Source of the DNA: Candidatus Melainabacteria bacterium
GTDB lineage: Bacteria; Cyanobacteriota; Vampirovibrionia; Obscuribacterales; Obscuribacteraceae
Length of the DNA: 64,000 bases
Direction: 5' to 3'
Assembly (NCBI GenBank): GCA_016699165.1
Contig: CP064963.1
Location: forward strand, 2,976,001-3,040,000
A program made the translations under genes and the position numbers. The notes below the pieces were generated by a model. The model was not told the origin of the DNA, searched no databases, and saw nothing but the letters and a program-made list of their open reading frames with translations. This document shows, piece after piece, positions 60,206 through 64,000 of this stretch; position 1 is the first letter of the stretch; each line of letters begins with the position of its first letter.

Positions 60206-60424
60206 ATGCTGTCAATCGGCAAGCGCGTCTATGTGACAGACGCGGTAACGGCTCATTATTTCGGCCACGAGACTTTGAAAGTCGTCGGTGCTGATTCGCA
60301 ATGGATCGTGTTCGAGACCGAAGAATCCGACGTCAATTCTTTTGTCGGACAAGAGGAGTATTTCACTCCCCTTGAGGTGGAAGATTTGATTCGGCGCGGA
60401 CTGTTCAGGCAACTGGACAGTTGA
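60206..60424 (+). CDS. Small uncharacterised beta-rich protein
   Basis: 72 residues, beta-strand pattern with conserved-looking KRVYVTDAVTAHYFGHETLKVVG and EDLIRRGLFRQLDS end. It starts 4 bp after the acyl-CoA dehydrogenase stop; no strong ribosome site, so it may depend on coupling. No family recognised. A stem-loop CCTCCCGGAGA/TCTCTGGGGGG follows. Confidence 0.6.
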   Translation: MLSIGKRVYVTDAVTAHYFGHETLKVVGADSQWIVFETEESDVNSFVGQEEYFTPLEVEDLIRRGLFRQLDS

Positions 60425-60452
60425 ATCCGTTTAGCTGAAATTCGAAGCGCAA

Positions 60453-60480
60453 CCTCCCGGAGATTCAATTCTCTGGGGGG
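60453..60480 (+). terminator. Intercistronic stem-loop
   Basis: CCCGGAGA / TCTCTGGG stem with TTCAAT loop; followed by G-rich rather than U-rich sequence, so it is probably a processing or stabilising hairpin between two cassette genes. Confidence 0.5.
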
Positions 60481-60520
60481 ATTGCAAAAAGAGAAACGGC
60501 AATGCACGAAAGGAAAAAGC

Positions 60521-61054
60521 ATGCCGACTGGTGAAAGACTTCGCAATATCATCCTTGGTCTCGTTCGTCCGCTCAACGAGAAGAACTTCATCGCAGGTTT
60601 CTCCATCAACCTTGAAGGAGACGACCTGCTGCTCTACCAGTTCCACTACGTAAAAGGCAAAATCAACTTCATCGAGTTGATGTCGGACCTTGGGCGCCAA
60701 CAGCGCAATGTCGTCTATGACACGGTGGAAGAAGCGGTGGATGCAGCACTCGCTCTTGCGGTGAAGCTCGGCAAGCGGCTCGAAGAGGTCGTTTACGTGA
60801 CCACCGATGCCATCAACAAGCGCGAATCCGTGCTTGGTGAAGGCAAAATCTGGGTCTTCCAAGGTCGCGTGAACGTGAGCAACAAAGCGGTAGCTGTTCT
60901 TTACGGCAGCTCGCAGTGCGTTGCTCTGGGCAAAGCGGAAGTTCTTGCTTATGACGACTCTAAGGTTTTTGCCTTCGACGAAGTGATGGTTCATCTCCGG
61001 AACCGAGCTACGGCGCAGGTTTTCGACAAGGCTCAGACGGCACGTTATCTCTGA
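60521..61054 (+). CDS. Uncharacterised 177-residue cassette protein
   Basis: No recognised family. Mixed alpha/beta; LNEKNFIAGFSINLEGDDLLLYQFHYVKGKINFIELMSDLGRQQRN, then a helix KLGKRLEEVVYVTTDAINKRES. No signal peptide. The ATG (after CGAAAGGAAAAAGC) is preferred over an upstream in-frame ATG at 60482. Its place between the acyl-CoA dehydrogenase and a membrane protein says nothing decisive about function. Confidence 0.65.
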   Translation: MPTGERLRNIILGLVRPLNEKNFIAGFSINLEGDDLLLYQFHYVKGKINFIELMSDLGRQQRNVVYDTVEEAVDAALALAVKLGKRLEEVVYVTTDAINKRESVLGEGKIWVFQGRVNVSNKAVAVLYGSSQCVALGKAEVLAYDDSKVFAFDEVMVHLRNRATAQVFDKAQTARYL

Positions 61055-61083
61055 GCCGATTCGCAACAAAAACACTAACTGCC

Positions 61084-61109
61084 GGAACCGGGTCACCATG
61101 CCTGGTTCC
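61084..61109 (+). terminator. Intercistronic stem-loop
   Basis: GGAACCGGG / CCTGGTTCC stem between two cassette genes, loop TCACCATG; no U-tract. Confidence 0.5.
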
Positions 61110-61132
61110 GAACATGAAAGGATGAAAATCCT

Positions 61133-61531
61133 ATGATTAAGAACATCTCCCGCATCATCGCCCTCTCCATCGCAGTCTTCGCAACGGCGCTCATCGCCCC
61201 CGGTTTCGACCTGGGTTCCTCGATGCTCGTCAACGCAGGACTGATGGGTGTCGGGCTCTGGGGCGTCTATGAAGTTGCGCGCATGTCGCTGCGCAAATAC
61301 TACGGATTGGTCGACGACTCGTCCTGTCCGCTGCCGCGCGTCCAGAACATTATGGGTGCGTGGTTTATCGCACTCACGGTGGCTTGGGTATTCGTCGCTT
61401 CAGCACTTTCGCTTGCAGTGATTACCGCCTTCTACTGGGGCGTGCTCGCTGGGCTTCTGCTCTTCGTGCTCGGCGTTGCCATCTGCTTTGTCAATGACAG
61501 GATGCTGATGCCGCTCTTCGTGAAGAAGTAG
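61133..61531 (+). CDS. Small polytopic membrane protein (132 residues)
   Basis: About four transmembrane segments (IIALSIAVFATALIAPGF, MLVNAGLMGVGLWGVYEV, WFIALTVAWVFVASALSLAVITAFYWGVLAGLLLFVLGVAICFV). No family recognised. Start supported by GAAAGGATGAAAATCCT. Last gene of the cassette, then terminator at 61545-61588. Confidence 0.7.
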   Translation: MIKNISRIIALSIAVFATALIAPGFDLGSSMLVNAGLMGVGLWGVYEVARMSLRKYYGLVDDSSCPLPRVQNIMGAWFIALTVAWVFVASALSLAVITAFYWGVLAGLLLFVLGVAICFVNDRMLMPLFVKK

Positions 61532-61544
61532 TGAGTCAGGAGGA

Positions 61545-61588
61545 GGCGTGAGATATTTCGGTTTAAAACCCGTATATCTTGCGCCTTT
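61545..61588 (+). terminator. Rho-independent terminator
   Basis: GGCG...GCGCC outer pair, AGATAT/ATATCT middle and GGTTTAAAACC apex, followed by TTTCT. Closes the acyl-CoA dehydrogenase cassette. Confidence 0.8.
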
Positions 61589-61659
61589 CTACTAAATGTG
61601 GGCACTACTATACAAAGTAATAATATAAATTTATGGTATTAAAAATGGTGGCGTCACAT

Positions 61660-62190
61660 TTAACCATTTCGGAAATTGTCTAGTTGTTTCCAATTGACAT
61701 AAGTACCGAAAATTCCAATTAAAATAAGTACCCCGCCCACAGTCAAGAGTGAGTTGTCGTGCGCCCCGCCGGATTCAGTGACGGCAGTGTCATAGTCGAG
61801 AATATGATCCTTACCGATGTCCAATTTGTATAGTCTCACTTTTCCAGGCTCACGTAAAATCGCCCTCTCCATTTTAGTAGAAACCCAGGCATCAACGGGA
61901 GTTCCTGCATTGGCCGCATCACGCACCATCGCATAAGCAGGCATTAGACTTGTATATTCGAAGTGATATTTATCGAGCGAACAATTGAGAATCGACACAA
62001 AGCCTGTTTTAGCTTTTAGTTCGACTTCTTTTACGTCCTGAAGTTTTCCCTTGAGCAAAATCAATTCGCTCTCAGGTGTTGATCCTGGAAGCATGTTCAG
62101 GACCATAATCACTGCCCCTGCCACAACGAATCCAATGCAGAATAACCATTCCAAAAATGCTGGCTGTCTTTTTTGTTGTAGCGCTTTCAT
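61660..62190 (-). CDS. Two-helix membrane protein with extracytoplasmic domain
   Basis: 176 residues. One transmembrane helix near residues 15-36 (FLEWLFCIGFVVAGAVIMVLNML), a periplasmic beta-rich domain (ELILLKGKLQDVKEVELKAKTGFVSILNCSLDKYHFEYTS), and a second helix near 146-165 (LLTVGGVLILIGIFGTYVNW). The layout resembles DUF3592-like proteins but I cannot assign it. Backbone codon usage. The next upstream region on the plus strand is a decayed DUF4385 gene, unrelated. Confidence 0.7.
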   Translation of the reverse strand: MKALQQKRQPAFLEWLFCIGFVVAGAVIMVLNMLPGSTPESELILLKGKLQDVKEVELKAKTGFVSILNCSLDKYHFEYTSLMPAYAMVRDAANAGTPVDAWVSTKMERAILREPGKVRLYKLDIGKDHILDYDTAVTESGGAHDNSLLTVGGVLILIGIFGTYVNWKQLDNFRNG

Positions 62191-62307
62191 TGCTTACTCC
62201 CTTATTTCATTTCGATATTCCACTTTTTTGCTGTAAATCAATATGTCTAGTTCGAGCCGAAAAATCCAAGATACATGAGTGACTAGCACTGGAATTGTGA
62301 CGTTTGT

Positions 62308-62703
62308 TATCGCGCTCATCCAGAGCGATACAAAGTTGATAAAGGCGAACAGGGCGTCCTGATCTGCGAGCTTAATAAGAGCGAATTTGTTGCGCTGTGG
62401 CAATTTAAAACGCCCGATATTCCCACTGATGCAGCATAAAGATTTTCAAAAAGTTTAAACAATATCTGAAAGAAAAGGATTTTGTCGGTGCCGATATGGC
62501 GCGCAAATATTTGCAGATGGGTTACACAAGAGTGCGTCGCTATGCCAGTTACGCTGGTGGTAAGAAATGACCACCAGAATGATTTTAAACAAAATGAGCA
62601 TGGAACAGGCGATCCCATAAAGGAAAAATCGGCAAATATTTTTTATGCCAAATGGAAAGAAGCTGAAGCTGTTGAAAAATATGCAGACATGAAAGTGGCA
62701 TGA
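62308..62703 (+). pseudogene. Decayed DUF4385-type gene
   Basis: Three frame pieces on the plus strand reconstruct a DUF4385-like core: YRAHPERYKVDKGEQGVLICELNKSEFVALWQFKTPDIPTDAA (stop at 62437-62439), then KIFKKFKQYLKEKDFVGADMARKYLQMGYTRVRRYASYAGGKK (stop at 62568-62570), then DPIKEKSANIFYAKWKEAEAVEKYADMKVA (to 62703). The N-terminus is missing and two frame shifts separate the pieces, so it is a pseudogene rather than one frame. Confidence 0.75.
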
Positions 62704-62721
62704 AGAGCCAAATACGCCTAA

Positions 62722-62979
62722 TTAATTTCGCTCATAAAATAGCGATAAGTACAGACTAAAAAAATACATCGCAATTTGAACCGAAAAAATAAGTGTCACA
62801 AAAAATGAAAGCGAAAAAATTATAATTGTGGCTTTCCGGTTATTTGGAGACGGGGCTGATGTTGTTGCTATGACTGTGTAGGCTGCATAAACTATCGACA
62901 TAAACAAGAGTTGAATCAAGCTTGGCGCTATCAAAATGTAGCTCCAAGTTATCAGGTTAATCTTTGTAAGCACATCCAT
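62722..62979 (-). CDS. Small membrane protein (85 residues)
   Basis: Two to three hydrophobic helices (ILIAPSLIQLLFMSIVYAAYTVIA; IIIFSLSFFVTLIFSVQIAMYFFSLYLSLF). No family recognised and no clear ribosome site, so confidence is modest. Located between the decayed DUF4385 gene and the third palindrome pair. Confidence 0.5.
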   Translation of the reverse strand: MDVLTKINLITWSYILIAPSLIQLLFMSIVYAAYTVIATTSAPSPNNRKATIIIFSLSFFVTLIFSVQIAMYFFSLYLSLFYERN

Positions 62980-63039
62980 TTTTCGAATCTACCATATGAC
63001 GAGAAGTGGAGGGCAGGATATGGAAACAATTTCTCTAAA

Positions 63040-63090
63040 TATGTTTGTGGCGTCATATTTTTTTTGAAATTCTATGATGGCCCCATCATA
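63040..63090. repeat. Paired 18-bp palindromes (locus 3)
   Basis: TATGTTTGTGGCGTCATA (63040-63057, more diverged) and TATGATGGCCCCATCATA (63073-63090), spacer of 15 nt, T-rich, 33 bp centre to centre as in the other two loci. It lies downstream of the DyP peroxidase terminator and about 60 bp upstream of the small membrane protein start. Confidence 0.8.
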
Positions 63091-63149
63091 TTTCCGCAAA
63101 TTAGCTATCTTCGGTGTATTACTAATTTAAATAGTAGATAAACGGTAAG

Positions 63150-63189
63150 AAAAAGGCAGAGACAGTCGTTTTTAAACGACTGCCTCTGC
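63150..63189 (-). terminator. Terminator of the DyP peroxidase
   Basis: GCAGAGGCAGTCGTT / AACGACTGTCTCTGC stem read on the minus strand, followed by CTTTTTCTT. Strong Rho-independent shape immediately after the stop at 63221. Confidence 0.9.
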
Positions 63190-63220
63190 GGTTCTTAGAG
63201 TTTCAAAAGTGTGTTCTTAC

Positions 63221-64000
63221 CTACAGATTGAGCAAGAAGCTCATGCTGGGCGAGAAGAAGTATTCACCACCTTTGAGAGTGACGAAGTTGGCCATCTGCG
63301 CGTCCACTTTGGTGGTTTCTTTTCCCCATCCCTTTGGCCAGTTGGCTGCGGGGCGCGGTGCATTGCGGAACTCTTTTGAGGTCTGACCGATGACCGGGTC
63401 GAGACCTGTTTCGCCGTAGTTTGGCGTCTTCGACTTTGCGGGCTGAAGGAAGAATGGATTGTTGCTCCAGCGACGCTGAATGAATTCGAACTGCTCCCAG
63501 ATGTCACTCTGGTAGCACATGAAAAGCAGACCTACTCCGCCTTCGGGTTGTTCCTCCGGCACAGACGAAGTAGTCAGCCTGCCACCATAGGAAATACCGC
63601 GGCGAGCAATGCGATGACCGCGCTCGGACTCGAGCGTTTTGTCGCCTGCAACGCCTACGGCTTCACCACGCGGGTTGACCTTGCGAATGTGAGCCTGGAA
63701 CGGACAGCGAAGACCGCTTGGGTCAGACGAGAAGTCGAAGTCGTTGTGCACGTCGGTGCGACCCGAAGTGCCCTGAGTGACGACCGGTGTGCCGTCCTTG
63801 AAGCGACCCATGGACATAGCGCCTGCCAGTTCCTGTTTCACGCCGAGTTCCTGAGCCAGAGCGCCTACGGCACGGTTCCAACCGCGCACGTTTTGCTCCA
63901 GCTTTCGAAACACAAGGAAGCTGCCGCAGCTAGATTCGTCCTTGCCGAGCGGGTCACGCACGAGCACGAGCGAAAGAGGAGCGCTTGGATCCCAGACCGA
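63221..64000 (-). CDS. DyP-type haem peroxidase, 5'-truncated by window edge
   Basis: Partial: the C-terminal ~259 residues of a dye-decolourising peroxidase, a haem enzyme that uses hydrogen peroxide to oxidise dyes and other substrates. The proximal haem His is in HIRKVNPR; FLVFRKLEQNVRGW, GRFKDGTPVV, LRCPFQAHIRKVNPRG, RRGISYGG, GLLFMCYQSDIWEQFEFIQRRW are the family's conserved blocks. The GXXDG catalytic Asp motif should lie beyond the right edge. GC-rich codon use and strong terminator mark it as a cassette gene. Confidence 0.92.
   Translation of the reverse strand, partial: SVWDPSAPLSLVLVRDPLGKDESSCGSFLVFRKLEQNVRGWNRAVGALAQELGVKQELAGAMSMGRFKDGTPVVTQGTSGRTDVHNDFDFSSDPSGLRCPFQAHIRKVNPRGEAVGVAGDKTLESERGHRIARRGISYGGRLTTSSVPEEQPEGGVGLLFMCYQSDIWEQFEFIQRRWSNNPFFLQPAKSKTPNYGETGLDPVIGQTSKEFRNAPRPAANWPKGWGKETTKVDAQMANFVTLKGGEYFFSPSMSFLLNL

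Noticed and set aside
61641..61658. Fourth palindrome-like site GTGGCGTCA near 61648
   Set aside because: Shares GTGGCGTCA with locus 3 but has no partner at +33 or -33 bp and imperfect arms.
62194..62403. 69-residue open frame on the minus strand beside the DUF3592-like membrane gene
   Set aside because: It lies antisense to the decayed DUF4385 gene, whose reconstructed protein reads well; the minus frame has no recognised domain or ribosome site.

Overview
The window reads as chromosomal DNA of a Gram-negative-type bacterium: a MlaE/F/D phospholipid transporter, a soluble lytic transglycosylase and an M23 peptidase imply a diderm envelope. The repertoire (GatB, bS18, GuaA, a carotenoid oxygenase, a BT1-type folate/biopterin carrier of the kind common in cyanobacteria, TPR proteins with zinc-ribbon tails) would suit a non-photosynthetic cyanobacterial relative such as the Vampirovibrionia/Obscuribacterales. 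That assignment is inference; no rRNA or other decisive marker is present and I saw no tRNA gene or CRISPR array.

Two kinds of DNA alternate. The backbone has AT-leaning third positions, close gene packing and weak Shine-Dalgarno sites: M23-gatB-mlaDFE (about 0.2-5.4 kb), carotenoid oxygenase/DUF2141/Slt/class V aminotransferase (19.5-25.4 kb), rpsR/phosphatase/guaA/membrane protein (26.5-30.7 kb), TPR protein, three tandem secreted VWA proteins, CocE-type hydrolase, epimerase and flavodoxin (32.9-41.6 kb), then a biosynthesis-like operon (42.1-49.3 kb) with MOSC and BT1 genes (49.6-51.6 kb). Interspersed are GC-rich cassettes with strongly GC-ending codons, strong Shine-Dalgarno leaders (often CGAAAGGA), a stem-loop after many genes and strong terminators: 6.6-9.05, 11.5-19.1, 25.5-26.1, 31.0-32.6, 52.0-54.3, 57.9-61.5 and 63.2 kb to the right edge. 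They carry an M29 aminopeptidase, a secreted PLD nuclease, an M17 N-domain protein, a Clp-D2-like ATPase, a DAO-family flavoprotein, a long acyl-CoA dehydrogenase, a DyP peroxidase and many unknown small or membrane proteins.

The operon at 42.1-49.3 kb looks like an undescribed amino-acid-type pathway. It encodes a natural fusion of a fold-type I and a fold-type II PLP enzyme, a fold-type III PLP decarboxylase-like protein, a short-chain dehydrogenase, a second fold-type I PLP enzyme and a DAO-like FAD protein, nearly abutting. Its product cannot be read from the sequence.

The most striking non-coding signal is a paired palindrome: two 18-bp TATG...CATA dyads separated by a 15-nt T-rich spacer, exactly 33 bp centre to centre, at 10.08, 32.81 and 63.04 kb, with compensating arm changes between loci. 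Other regulatory-looking structure includes 12-bp phased repeats upstream of GC-rich cassettes, a three-way-junction leader RNA at 13.5 kb and an 18-residue identity between two unknown cassette proteins. Mobile DNA is decayed: an IS1595-type element (54.3-55.3 kb) and a DDE transposon with multiple end repeats (55.6-57.4 kb), both frameshifted.
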